The translations under genes and the position numbers were made by a program. Below, piece by piece: positions 18,250-26,697 of a stretch of DNA of 64,000 nt. This stretch comes from Dryocola boscaweniae (GTDB lineage: Bacteria > Pseudomonadota > Gammaproteobacteria > Enterobacterales > Enterobacteriaceae): NCBI RefSeq assembly GCF_025215095.1, contig NZ_JALHAP010000082.1, forward strand, positions 682,001-746,000, in the 5' to 3' direction. Positions within the stretch are counted from its first letter, which is position 1, and each line of letters opens with the position of its first letter. The notes under the pieces are model-generated. The model had not been told where the DNA came from. It did no database searches and saw only the letters and a list, made by a program, of their open reading frames with translations.

Positions 18250-20448
18250 ATGATGTCTTCATCCGTTTCTGCCAGGGATGCTCTGCGGTCGGTCGCTACC
18301 GCCCCCTCTTTACTGGCTGTTTGTATCGCTTTTGCTCTGACACCAGCCGCAAGCTTAGCCGCAACCAATAACACCGAAGATACGCTTGTCGTCGAAGGAA
18401 CCACTGGCGCTGACGCAAATTCCTCTGAAGAGCAGGACTACAGCGTAAAAACCACCGCCGCTGGCACCAAAATGAACATGGCCCAACGGGACATTCCGCA
18501 GTCCGTCAGTATCGTTAGCCAGCAGCGAATGGAAGATCAGCAGCTTCAGACGCTGGGCGATGTAATGGATAACACGCTTGGCATCAGCAAAAGCACTTCT
18601 GATTCCGATCGCAGCCTTTATTATTCACGTGGTTTTCAGATTGATAACTACATGATTGACGGCATTCCCACCTATTTTGAGTCTCGCTGGAACCTCGGTG
18701 ACGCCCTGTCTGATACAGCGCTTTTCGAGCGTGTAGAAGTGGTGCGCGGCGCAAACGGATTAATGACCGGCGCGGGCAACCCTTCGGCGGCTATCAATAT
18801 GGTTCGCAAGCACGCCACCAGCCGTGAATTTAAAGGTGACCTTTCCGCGGAATACGGTAGCTGGAATAAAGAGCGTTACGTCGCTGATTTACAAAGCCCG
18901 CTGACTGAAGATGGCAACGTGCGCGCCCGTATCGTGGCGGGTTATCAGAACAACGATTCATGGCTTGATCGTTATAACAGCGAGAAAACGTTCTTCTCGG
19001 GTATTCTCGATACCGATCTGGGCGAGACCACCAGCCTCTCCGCAGGCTATGAATATCAGCGTATCGACGTGAACAACCCTACATGGGGCGGCCTGCCGCG
19101 CTGGAACACCGACGGCAGCAAAAAGCATTACGACCGCGCCCACAGTACCGCGCCGGACTGGGCTTATAACGATAAAGAGTTCAATAAAGTCTTTATGACG
19201 CTTAAACAGCGCTTTGCCGAAACCTGGCAGGCAACCCTGAACGCGACCCATACCGAAGCTAAATTCGACAGTAAAACGATGTACCTGGACGCGCTGGTCA
19301 ATAAAGATACCGGCATGCTGGTTGGCCCCTATAGCAACTATGGTCCAGGTTATGACTATATCGGCGGCACGGGCTGGAACACCGGCAAGCGTAAAGTGGA
19401 CGCGCTGGATCTCTTCGCTGACGGCGGCTATGACCTTTTCGGCCGCCAGCATAATTTAATGGTCGGCACGAGCTACAGTAAGCAAACAAACCGTTATTTC
19501 AATACCTGGGCGAACGTCTTCCCTGACGAACTGGGAAGCTTCTATGACTACGACGGTAACTTCCCGGAAACTAACTGGGGCGAACAGACAGTCGCCCAGG
19601 ATGATACAAAGCATATGAAGTCGCTTTACGCGGCGACCCGCATATCTCTGGCCGATCCTCTGCATTTGATTCTCGGCGCTCGTTATACCAACTGGCGTGT
19701 CGATACCCTGACCTACAGCATGGAGAAAAACCACACCACTCCTTATGCGGGTCTGGTCTATGACATCGACGACAACTGGTCTGCCTACGCCAGCTACACC
19801 TCTATTTTCCAGCCGCAGGAATACCGTGACAGCACGGGTAAATACCTCGCGCCGATTACCGGTAATAACTATGAGGTGGGGCTGAAATCCGACTGGATGA
19901 ATAGCCGCCTGACCACCACATTATCCGTGTTCCGCATTGAGCAGGACAACGTGGCCCAAAGCACCGGTCAAATCATTTCCGGCTCGACCGATATTGCCTA
20001 TAAAGGCGTGAATGGCACCGTAAGTAAAGGCGTTGAGTTTGAGATCAATGGCGCGCTGACCGACAACTGGCAGATGACTTTTGGCGCAACTCGCTACGTT
20101 GCGGAAGATGATGCCGGCAATGCGGTTAACCCGAATCTGCCTCGCACTACCGTTAAACTGTTCACCAGCTATCGTTTACCGGCCGTGCCTGAGTTGACCG
20201 TAGGCGGCGGTGTAAACTGGCAGAACCGTGTTTATAGCGATATTGCGACGCCGTACGGTACATGGCGCTCAGAGCAAGGCAGCTACGCGTTGGTTGATTT
20301 GTTCACTCGCTACCAGGTCACGAAGAACTTCTCTTTGCAGGGTAATATTAATAACCTGCTCGACAAGACCTATGACACAAACGTTGAGGGTTCGATTGTT
20401 TACGGCGAGCCACGCAATGTCAGCGTTACCGCCAGCTATAAGTTCTGA
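18250..20448 (+). CDS. fhuE: FhuE, TonB-dependent receptor for ferric coprogen/rhodotorulate
   Basis: A 732-residue outer-membrane receptor. It has a signal peptide (to about residue 37, SLAA), a TonB-box-like DTLVVEG (about 45), a plug domain (RDIPQSVSIVSQQRMEDQQLQTLGDVM, then ALFERVEVVRGANGLMTGAGNPSAAINMVRK) and a 22-strand barrel ending ASYKF with the terminal Phe. Similarity to E. coli FhuE is continuous. It imports hydroxamate siderophores with TonB-ExbBD energy; cytoplasmic transport would be by FhuBCD. Start: AAGGG precedes ATGATG, and the second ATG (18253) has better spacing. Confidence 0.96.
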   Translation: MMSSSVSARDALRSVATAPSLLAVCIAFALTPAASLAATNNTEDTLVVEGTTGADANSSEEQDYSVKTTAAGTKMNMAQRDIPQSVSIVSQQRMEDQQLQTLGDVMDNTLGISKSTSDSDRSLYYSRGFQIDNYMIDGIPTYFESRWNLGDALSDTALFERVEVVRGANGLMTGAGNPSAAINMVRKHATSREFKGDLSAEYGSWNKERYVADLQSPLTEDGNVRARIVAGYQNNDSWLDRYNSEKTFFSGILDTDLGETTSLSAGYEYQRIDVNNPTWGGLPRWNTDGSKKHYDRAHSTAPDWAYNDKEFNKVFMTLKQRFAETWQATLNATHTEAKFDSKTMYLDALVNKDTGMLVGPYSNYGPGYDYIGGTGWNTGKRKVDALDLFADGGYDLFGRQHNLMVGTSYSKQTNRYFNTWANVFPDELGSFYDYDGNFPETNWGEQTVAQDDTKHMKSLYAATRISLADPLHLILGARYTNWRVDTLTYSMEKNHTTPYAGLVYDIDDNWSAYASYTSIFQPQEYRDSTGKYLAPITGNNYEVGLKSDWMNSRLTTTLSVFRIEQDNVAQSTGQIISGSTDIAYKGVNGTVSKGVEFEINGALTDNWQMTFGATRYVAEDDAGNAVNPNLPRTTVKLFTSYRLPAVPELTVGGGVNWQNRVYSDIATPYGTWRSEQGSYALVDLFTRYQVTKNFSLQGNINNLLDKTYDTNVEGSIVYGEPRNVSVTASYKF

Positions 20449-20465
20449 TAGCCGCTAAAGCGTCA

Positions 20466-20492
20466 GGGGAGCCATCAGGCTCCCCTTTTTTA
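20466..20492 (+). terminator. Intrinsic terminator of fhuE
   Basis: GGGGAGCC, loop ATCA, GGCTCCCC then T6; 17 bp after the stop. Confidence 0.9.
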
Positions 20493-20517
20493 TACGTAAG
20501 CGGCCGTTTTTCGGCAT

Positions 20518-20545
20518 TAAAAAAGGGAGGCCGTTGGCCTCCCTT
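20518..20545 (-). terminator. Intrinsic terminator of ptsG
   Basis: On the minus strand AAGGGAGGCC, loop AAC, GGCCTCCCTT then further T. It lies about 20 bp after the ptsG stop. Confidence 0.9.
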
Positions 20546-20564
20546 AGTCTCCCCAAATCACTGC

Positions 20565-21998
20565 TTAGCTGTTACGGATCCATTCATCCATTTCAGTTTT
20601 CAGGTTATCGGATTTAGTGCCGAAGATTGCCTGAACGCCTGAACCAGCTACCACAACACCTGCCGCGCCCAATTTCTTCAGGCCAGCCTGGTCAACTTTC
20701 GCAACGTCGGCCACGCTAACACGCAGACGGGTAATACATGCGTCCAGGTTAGTGATGTTTTCTTTACCGCCGAAGGCGTTAACCAGAGCCGGTGCCATTT
20801 CGCTTGTAGAAGTAGCGGTGGTCTCAGCGGTGGCGTCTTCACGACCCGGCGTTTTCAGGTCCAGCGCTTTGATAAGCACACGGAACACGGTGTAGTACAC
20901 GGCCGCGTAGCACAGACCAACGATTGGGAACAGCCACAGTTTGCTGCTGTTACCGCTCAGCACGATGAAGTCGATCAGACCGTGTGAGAAGGAAGTCCCG
21001 TCACGCATACCCAGCAGGATACAAATCGGGAACGCCAGGCCTGCCAGCACCGCATGGATGATGTACAGGATTGGGGCCACGAACATGAAGGAGAATTCAA
21101 TTGGCTCGGTGATACCGGTCAGGAACGAAGTCAGCGCAGCAGAGATCATGATGCCGCCAACTTTTGCACGGTTCTCAGGTTTCGCCGAGTGCCAGATTGC
21201 GATAGCAGCCGCAGGCAGACCGTACATTTTGAACAGGAAGCCGCCGGACAGTTTGCCCGCGGTTGGGTCGCCTGCCATGTAACGAGGGATATCGCCGTGG
21301 AATACCTGACCTGCAGCGTTGGTGTATTCACCAATCTGCATCTGGAATGGAACGTTCCAGATGTGGTGCAGACCAAACGGCACCAGGCAACGTTCTACGA
21401 AGCCGTAGATACCGAATGCCACAACCGGGTTCTGGTAAGCAGCCCACTGAGAGAAGGTCTGAATAGCCGTACCGATTGGCGGCCAGATAAAGGACAGCAC
21501 AACGCCCATGAAGATCGCAGCCAGACCAGAGATAATCGGCACGAAACGTTTACCGGCGAAGAAGCCCAGATACTCAGGCAGCTTAATACGGTAGAAACGG
21601 TTAAACATGTAGGCTGCAATAGCACCGGAGATGATACCGCCCAGAACACCCGTATCAGCAAGGTGTTTGGCAGCGATTTCTTCAGCAGGCAAATGCAGGA
21701 CCAGCGGTGCAACCACGGCCATGGTTTTCACCATAATGCCGTAAGCAACCACGGAGGCCAGCGCGGAAACGCCGTCGTTGTTGGTGAAGCCCAGCGCAAC
21801 ACCGATTGCGAAGATAAGCGGCATGTTGGCGAAAACTGAACCGCCCGCTTCCGCCATCACATGAGAAACCACTGCTGGCAGCCAGCCGAAGTTTGCAGAA
21901 CCGACGCCCAGCAGGATACCTGCGATAGGCAGTACGGATACTGGCAACATCAGCGATTTACCCACCTTTTGCAGGTTAGCAAATGCATTCTTAAACAT
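20565..21998 (-). CDS. ptsG: PtsG, glucose-specific PTS enzyme IICB
   Basis: A 477-residue inner-membrane transporter and kinase that imports glucose and phosphorylates it to glucose-6-phosphate, using phosphate from EIIA-Glc. The N-terminal EIIC domain (about 1-380) starts MFKNAFANLQKVGKSLMLPVS and carries GITEPIEFSFMF. A linker leads to the C-terminal EIIB domain, whose phosphorylated Cys421 is in NLDACITRLRV. Length equals the E. coli protein. The upstream region has Mlc- and CRP-like sites and the SgrS-pairing sequence. Confidence 0.98.
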   Translation of the reverse strand: MFKNAFANLQKVGKSLMLPVSVLPIAGILLGVGSANFGWLPAVVSHVMAEAGGSVFANMPLIFAIGVALGFTNNDGVSALASVVAYGIMVKTMAVVAPLVLHLPAEEIAAKHLADTGVLGGIISGAIAAYMFNRFYRIKLPEYLGFFAGKRFVPIISGLAAIFMGVVLSFIWPPIGTAIQTFSQWAAYQNPVVAFGIYGFVERCLVPFGLHHIWNVPFQMQIGEYTNAAGQVFHGDIPRYMAGDPTAGKLSGGFLFKMYGLPAAAIAIWHSAKPENRAKVGGIMISAALTSFLTGITEPIEFSFMFVAPILYIIHAVLAGLAFPICILLGMRDGTSFSHGLIDFIVLSGNSSKLWLFPIVGLCYAAVYYTVFRVLIKALDLKTPGREDATAETTATSTSEMAPALVNAFGGKENITNLDACITRLRVSVADVAKVDQAGLKKLGAAGVVVAGSGVQAIFGTKSDNLKTEMDEWIRNS

Positions 21999-22007
21999 AA
22001 TAGAGAG

Positions 22008-22027
22008 TGCTCCTGAGTATTTGTGCT
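22008..22027 (-). promoter_or_regulatory. SgrS small-RNA pairing site in the ptsG leader
   Basis: The minus-strand leader reads AGCACAAATACTCAGGAGCA just before the ATG and overlaps the Shine-Dalgarno (AGGAG). It is complementary to the CUGAGUAUU core of E. coli SgrS, which blocks ptsG translation and triggers RNase E decay during glucose-phosphate stress. The site is seen; sgrS itself is outside the window. Confidence 0.75.
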
Positions 22028-22097
22028 TTTTTTACGCATTATGCGCATCGGATCGGGGGGAGAACCGGTCCATAAACAGGGCATCTAAGTGCCCTTT

Positions 22098-22122
22098 ATT
22101 TATTACGCAGAGTAAAATAAAT
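22098..22122. promoter_or_regulatory. Mlc operator in the ptsG promoter
   Basis: On the minus strand TTATTTTACTCTGCGTAATA followed by AATAA is an imperfect palindrome and resembles the E. coli ptsG Mlc (DgsA) site in both sequence and position. The remaining 21999-22298 region holds the promoter and leader only. Confidence 0.65.
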
Positions 22123-22135
22123 AAAGAAATCTTTG

Positions 22136-22151
22136 TTTGACGGCTATCACG
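22136..22151. promoter_or_regulatory. CRP site upstream of ptsG
   Basis: On the minus strand CGTGA-TAGCCG-TCAAA matches TGTGA-N6-TCACA with one mismatch in the left half and two in the right. It lies 14 bp beyond the Mlc site, as expected for CRP activation of ptsG. Confidence 0.65.
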
Positions 22152-22224
22152 TTTCCAGGAGAGCCAGTCTTAAAACTTTCGTTAATTTACATAACTCATG
22201 TCTGATTGTTTCAAAAACGGCATA

Positions 22225-22246
22225 CTCCGCCCTTTTTGTGGCGGAG
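22225..22246 (-). terminator. Hairpin downstream of ycfH
   Basis: CTCCGCC (22225-22231) and GGCGGAG (22240-22246) form a 7-bp stem about 50 bp past the ycfH stop. There is no T-run on the minus strand, so termination is probable only. Confidence 0.4.
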
Positions 22247-22298
22247 CACTGTACTCGCTTCCATGATTAATTACGAGCTTTAAAATAACTGATGCTTA

Positions 22299-23093
22299 TC
22301 AGGATGATTGCAGGCGTGAAGGCGAAACGTGGAATAAATCAGCAAAGTTTTTTGTGGTCGCTACGGCCAGTTCTTCCACCGAAACACCTTTCAACACCGC
22401 CATGTATTCTGCTACATCGCGCGTCATCGCCGGTTGATTCTCCTTGCCACGATGCGGTACGGGCGCCAGATAAGGCGAATCCGTCTCAACTAACATGCGG
22501 TCCAGAGGAACGTAGCGCGCGGCTTCGCGCAACCGATCCGCATTGCGGAAAGTCACAATGCCGGAAAATGAGATATAAAAGCCCATGTCCAGCAGCTTTC
22601 CGGCTGTTTCCCTGTCTTCTGTAAAACAGTGTAGTACTCCGCCACATTCTGTCACTTTCTCATCATGCAGAATCGCCAGGGTATCGGCACGGGCATCGCG
22701 GGTATGCACAATCACCGGCTTATTAAGTTCACGGCCAATGCGGATGTGGTTACGGAAGGACTCCTGCTGGCGCGGTTTCGTTTCAGGCGTGTAGAAATAA
22801 TCCAGCCCGGTTTCACCCATCGCCACAACCCCCGGCTCTGCGGCCAGGCGACGAAGCTCTTCGACGTCGTACTCTTTATCCTGATTAAGCGGATGAACGC
22901 CGCAGGAGAAAGCGACGTTTTCACGCTCGCCAACCAGTTCGCGCATTCCGCGATAGCCGTCAAGCGTGGTGGCGACGGCGAGGCAGAATTTCACGTCCCG
23001 CGCGGCGGCTTTTTCCAGAACGTCATCGACGTTTTTATGCAGGGATTGATAATCCAGGCCATCAAGATGGCAATGTGAGTCGACCAGAAACAT
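22299..23093 (-). CDS. ycfH: YcfH, TatD-family metal-dependent hydrolase
   Basis: A 264-residue TIM-barrel hydrolase of the TatD DNase family. Metal ligands are visible as DSHCHLD at the N-terminus, GETGLDYFY, VHTRDA, HCFTE and ETDSPYLAP. TatD proteins have 3'-5' exonuclease or deacylase activity, but the substrate of YcfH is not settled. The start at 23093 (MFLVDSHCHL) is 10 bp after holB, so it is the last gene of the fab...holB-ycfH run. The longer ORF to 23132 overlaps holB. Confidence 0.93.
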   Translation of the reverse strand: MFLVDSHCHLDGLDYQSLHKNVDDVLEKAAARDVKFCLAVATTLDGYRGMRELVGERENVAFSCGVHPLNQDKEYDVEELRRLAAEPGVVAMGETGLDYFYTPETKPRQQESFRNHIRIGRELNKPVIVHTRDARADTLAILHDEKVTECGGVLHCFTEDRETAGKLLDMGFYISFSGIVTFRNADRLREAARYVPLDRMLVETDSPYLAPVPHRGKENQPAMTRDVAEYMAVLKGVSVEELAVATTKNFADLFHVSPSRLQSS

Positions 23094-23103
23094 ACAGACA
23101 CTC

Positions 23104-24111
23104 TTAAAGATGTGGAGAAGGAAGGATAGCACCCGGTTGCATGAGTCGCTCCCAGGTCAACAGTTGTTCAGTAATCAGTAATTCGCGATTGACGCCAACC
23201 ACCGTCAGCAAAGACTCGCGGCAGGCGAACCAGTTTTGCAGCATCGCCTGTAAAACGGCTGGTTTCGCACTGTCGGCAAGATTGACGACCAGCGGCTGCA
23301 TATCATCGTTTGCAAGCCACTGCCCGGCCCCCTGCTGCCACTTCAACGCATCGAGCAGCAATGAGCTAAGCCAGTGAATACGCCGGGCGGCATCTTCGTG
23401 GTTCAGCGCCGGTAGCAAGGCAAGCATGTCTTTTGATGCACAGGCCTGAGCCAGTTTTTCGCATAATAACTGGCGATGTTTCCAGTTTTCAGGCTGAAGA
23501 AGTTCCGCCGCCGCCGCCGGCGCGCCAGAACTCAGACGCAGGGCTGCACGCAACGGCTTGCTGTCCTGCGAGCTTTCGCGGGCAAGCCAGGCCAGAGCGA
23601 AGGTTTCATCAGGCACGGACAGATACCGGTAAAGGCAGCGGCTGCGTAGCGTAGCAGGCAGACGAGCAGGTTCGCGGCAGCCGAGGAAAAACCAGGTATT
23701 GGCGGGCGGTTCTTCGAGCGTTTTTAGCAGCGCGTTGGCTGCCGCTTCCGTCAGCAAGCCTGCTTCCGTAAGCCAGACAACTTTCGCCCCGCCCTGCTGG
23801 GCATGGCCATAGAGCTTTTCGGTAATTTCACGGATGCTGTCGATGCCTAAGCTGGTTTTGCCTTTTTCCGGAGCGATAACGTAGCTGTCCGGATGAGTGC
23901 CCGCCTGCATCAACTGACAGCTTCGGCAATGGCCGCAGCTTTTATTGCCCTGCGGCTGCTGGCACATCAGCCAGCGGCTCAGGGCATAAATTAGCGCGTC
24001 ATCCCCCATTCCCGGCAGCGCATGAAGTAATAACGCATGGTGCCCGCGCCCAGCCTGGTGCTGGCTGAGGATTTGTTCAAACGGCCCGCGCAGCCATGGA
24101 TACCATTTCAT
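23104..24111 (-). CDS. holB: HolB, DNA polymerase III delta' subunit
   Basis: A 335-residue clamp-loader subunit that, with delta and tau/gamma, opens the beta clamp. It has the AAA+ region (HHALLLHALPGMGDDALIYALSR), a zinc module CGHCRSCQLMQAGTHPD, sensor 1 (ANALLKTLEEPPANTWFFLGC) and the SRC motif TLRSRC. As usual for delta', the Walker A is degenerate. Its ATG shares one base with the tmk stop (TGATG), indicating translational coupling. An in-frame extension to 24132 is inside tmk and is rejected. Confidence 0.95.
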   Translation of the reverse strand: MKWYPWLRGPFEQILSQHQAGRGHHALLLHALPGMGDDALIYALSRWLMCQQPQGNKSCGHCRSCQLMQAGTHPDSYVIAPEKGKTSLGIDSIREITEKLYGHAQQGGAKVVWLTEAGLLTEAAANALLKTLEEPPANTWFFLGCREPARLPATLRSRCLYRYLSVPDETFALAWLARESSQDSKPLRAALRLSSGAPAAAAELLQPENWKHRQLLCEKLAQACASKDMLALLPALNHEDAARRIHWLSSLLLDALKWQQGAGQWLANDDMQPLVVNLADSAKPAVLQAMLQNWFACRESLLTVVGVNRELLITEQLLTWERLMQPGAILPSPHL

Positions 24112-24749
24112 CAGATAATTCCTTTCGCCCATTCTATGACCGCGTTGCGCACGGCTGCCGAGACATCATCCAGCGATTGCGTCGCATCAATGGTTTTGAT
24201 GCGCTCATCGGCCGCCGCAAGTTCCAGATAACGCGCGCGGGTGCGGTTGAAGAAATCGATGGACTCCTGTTCGATGCGATCCAGCTCGCCGCGCGCGCGC
24301 GCGCGGTTAAGGCCCACTTCCGGCGTGACATCCAGATAAATCGTCAGGTCGGGGTAGAAATCCCCAAGCACGGTGTTTCGCAACGCCATCAACAGTTGCC
24401 GATCGATACGACGGCCGCCGCCCTGATAAGCCTGCGTTGAAAGATCATGGCGATCGCCAATCACCCAGGCACCACGCGCCAGCGCTGGTTTGATAACCGT
24501 TTCAACGAGCTGAACTCGCGCGGCATAAAACATTAGCACTTCGGCCTTGTCGGTCACAATTTCATCGCCGATGCCTTTGTTATTGAGCGTAAGTTCACGC
24601 AGCCTTTCCGCCAGCGGCGTACCGCCCGGCTCACGCGTAAAGACCAGTTCGGTGACGCCCAGCTCTTTCAAGGTGGCGACCACGACGTTATGCGCGTTGG
24701 TTTTCCCTGCTCCTTCGAGCCCCTCAATAACGATAAATTTACTGACCAT
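24111..24749 (-). CDS. tmk: Tmk, thymidylate kinase
   Basis: A 212-residue enzyme phosphorylating dTMP to dTDP. P-loop GLEGAGKT (residues 9-16), the DR(H/Y) motif in VIGDRHDLSTQAYQGGGR, and a lid loop with basic residues (RARARGELDRIE) as in the E. coli type. The start overlaps the mltG end by 11 bp, and the stop overlaps the holB start. Confidence 0.97.
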   Translation of the reverse strand: MVSKFIVIEGLEGAGKTNAHNVVVATLKELGVTELVFTREPGGTPLAERLRELTLNNKGIGDEIVTDKAEVLMFYAARVQLVETVIKPALARGAWVIGDRHDLSTQAYQGGGRRIDRQLLMALRNTVLGDFYPDLTIYLDVTPEVGLNRARARGELDRIEQESIDFFNRTRARYLELAAADERIKTIDATQSLDDVSAAVRNAVIEWAKGII

Positions 24750-25761
24750 TCTTGTCCTTCAGTGCTTTGATATACACCTGCACCGCCTGATTGTGGCTGG
24801 CGAGGTTGGTATTAAAGGTATGACCGCCTTTACCGTCGGCAACAAAATAGAGATAAGGCGTTTTCGCCGGATGCGCCGCCGCCTGTAAAGACGCCGCGCT
24901 CGGTATGGCAATTGGCCCAGGCGGCATGCCGCTTATCACATAGGTATTGTAAGGCGTTGGCGTCTCAAGATCTTTGCGCGATAGCTTACCATTATAGTTC
25001 TCACCCATGCCGTAAATCACCGTCGGGTCCGTTTGTAAACGCATGCCGATTCGCAGACGGTTAATGAATACGGAAGAAACACGATCGCGCTCGCTTGCCA
25101 CGGCAGTTTCTTTCTCAACGATGGACGCCATGGTGACTAAATCATTTAGCGTGTTGTAAGGCAGGCCTTCGGCTTTGCCATCCCACGCTGCCTGCACGGC
25201 TTTTTTCATCCGCTCATGAGCACGCTTAAGCAGCGCGACATCCGTGGTGTTGGCGGTATAAAGCCAGGTATCCGGGAAGAACCAGCCTTCCACCCAGTCC
25301 GGATGCTCAAGCTTAAGCGCTTCGGCCACGGTAGCGTAGCCGTCATCTTTAAGGGTGTGTTTGATGTACGGCGCTTCACGTAACTGTTTTAACCAGTCGC
25401 TAAGGCGCATGCCTTCCACAAAGCGGATGGGGAACTGGGCTTCTTTGCCGCTGGCGAGCAGTCTGAGCATATCGCGCACGGTCATCTGCGGGGTAAAGCG
25501 ATAGGTGCCCGCTTTGAAATTAGCCAGCTCAGGCTTAATCTTCAGCAACCACTGAAATACGCGAGGACGATTAATCAGCTTCTCTTCATAAAGCTGCTTG
25601 CCCAGAGCAAGGCGGCCGGTTCCCGCTTTAAGGGTAAAAATTGTTTCCTGCTTGATGGTCAAATGGCTGTTAGCCAACTGGCGGACCTTCCATACGCCAA
25701 CGCCTGCAGCAATCCCCAGAATCACCAGCAACAGCACAAAGAAAAGTAGCATTTTTTTCAT
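24739..25761 (-). CDS. mltG: MltG, endolytic murein transglycosylase
   Basis: A 340-residue protein with one N-terminal membrane helix (MLLFFVLLLVILGIAAGVGVW) and a periplasmic YceG-like domain. The region with the catalytic Glu (VEKETAVASERDRVSSVFINRLR) and the glycan-binding LQTDPTVIYG are conserved. It cleaves nascent glycan strands near the membrane and sets strand length. The start at 25761 (MKKMLLF) gives the E. coli length; a GTG six codons upstream (25779) would overlap pabC and is possible, since neither has a clear Shine-Dalgarno. Confidence 0.95.
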   Translation of the reverse strand: MKKMLLFFVLLLVILGIAAGVGVWKVRQLANSHLTIKQETIFTLKAGTGRLALGKQLYEEKLINRPRVFQWLLKIKPELANFKAGTYRFTPQMTVRDMLRLLASGKEAQFPIRFVEGMRLSDWLKQLREAPYIKHTLKDDGYATVAEALKLEHPDWVEGWFFPDTWLYTANTTDVALLKRAHERMKKAVQAAWDGKAEGLPYNTLNDLVTMASIVEKETAVASERDRVSSVFINRLRIGMRLQTDPTVIYGMGENYNGKLSRKDLETPTPYNTYVISGMPPGPIAIPSAASLQAAAHPAKTPYLYFVADGKGGHTFNTNLASHNQAVQVYIKALKDKNGQ

Positions 25762-25771
25762 CGGTAATCGT

Positions 25772-26572
25772 TTACTCACAAAGTGGCGCTAAAAAATGAT
25801 AAAGCTCGCGCGAATTGTAATGCCAGGACTCTGCCTGCTTCACCGGAACGACCGGCATCAGCGCGTTACAGATAATTAATTCATCGGCATCCGCCAGGGT
25901 TTCAACCCGCTCGCGCACTTCCTGAAGTCGCCAGCCAGCCTCTTTCAGGCAGGCGATAACGTGTTGGCGCATGGTGCCGTTGACGCCCGCCCGGTCGACA
26001 AAAGGAGTGAACACCGCGTTCCCCTTGCGCCAGAATAAATTAGCCGCACAGCATTCCGTAAGCCACCCGTCACTGTCAAGGACCAGGGCTTCCTGAGCGG
26101 GCGTCTGTTCAAGATGCGTACGGATTAATACCTGTTCGAGTCGATTCAGATGTTTTATCCCGGCAAGATGCGGATTAACGCCCATGCAAACCGGGCTAAG
26201 CGCAAGGCTAATGCCGGACTTACGCCAGTCGTCATAAAATGTGGGGAATGGAGAAATGCTGAGAATACGGGTGGGTTGATTGCAGTTCGCTGCGCTGTAC
26301 CCTCGCCCGCCGGCGCCTCGACTGATAATGACCTTCAGTACGGCCCGCTGTTCATTCATGGCAAGCTGTTGCATCTCACTGGCAAGCATTGACCACTCGG
26401 TGAAAGGAAGCTGGAGCTTTTCACAGGCAAGTCGTAAACGATGAAGATGCTGCTCGCTAAAACTTACCTTTCCCTTTCTGAGGGCCGCTGTTGTAAAGCA
26501 GCCATCGCCGAACTGCACTGCGCGATCGTTTGCCGGGAGCGTCGTTTGCCATTGTCCATTGATTAAGTACAT
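25772..26572 (-). CDS. pabC: PabC, aminodeoxychorismate lyase
   Basis: A 266-residue fold-type IV PLP enzyme that turns 4-amino-4-deoxychorismate into 4-aminobenzoate and pyruvate for folate synthesis. Landmarks: QFGDGCFTTA near the N-terminus, the PLP Lys in GIKHLNRLEQ, and ALVLDSDGWLTECCAANLFW. The start MYLINGQW at 26572 has AGGA upstream; the longer frame to 26662 crosses a terminator and is rejected. It follows fabF as in E. coli. Confidence 0.94.
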   Translation of the reverse strand: MYLINGQWQTTLPANDRAVQFGDGCFTTAALRKGKVSFSEQHLHRLRLACEKLQLPFTEWSMLASEMQQLAMNEQRAVLKVIISRGAGGRGYSAANCNQPTRILSISPFPTFYDDWRKSGISLALSPVCMGVNPHLAGIKHLNRLEQVLIRTHLEQTPAQEALVLDSDGWLTECCAANLFWRKGNAVFTPFVDRAGVNGTMRQHVIACLKEAGWRLQEVRERVETLADADELIICNALMPVVPVKQAESWHYNSRELYHFLAPLCE

Positions 26573-26660
26573 AACGATTCCTCGAGGTTTAATGGCATTA
26601 GCGTGCCAGCGCGAAGAGAAAGCAGCAAGGGAGGAAATCTGAAGTGCGGAGTTGAAAAAC

Positions 26661-26689
26661 ATAAAGGGCCCGCAAGCGAGCCCTTTATG
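26661..26689 (-). terminator. Terminator after fabF
   Basis: On the minus strand AAAGGGCTCGC, loop TT, GCGGGCCCTTT, then ATGTTTTTC. It lies 9 bp past fabF and partly insulates pabC from the fab genes. Confidence 0.7.
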
Positions 26690-26697
26690 CGAACGGT

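Noticed and set aside
21054..21839. 261-codon plus-strand frame
   Set aside because: Antisense to ptsG; high-GC third-position bias of ptsG explains it.
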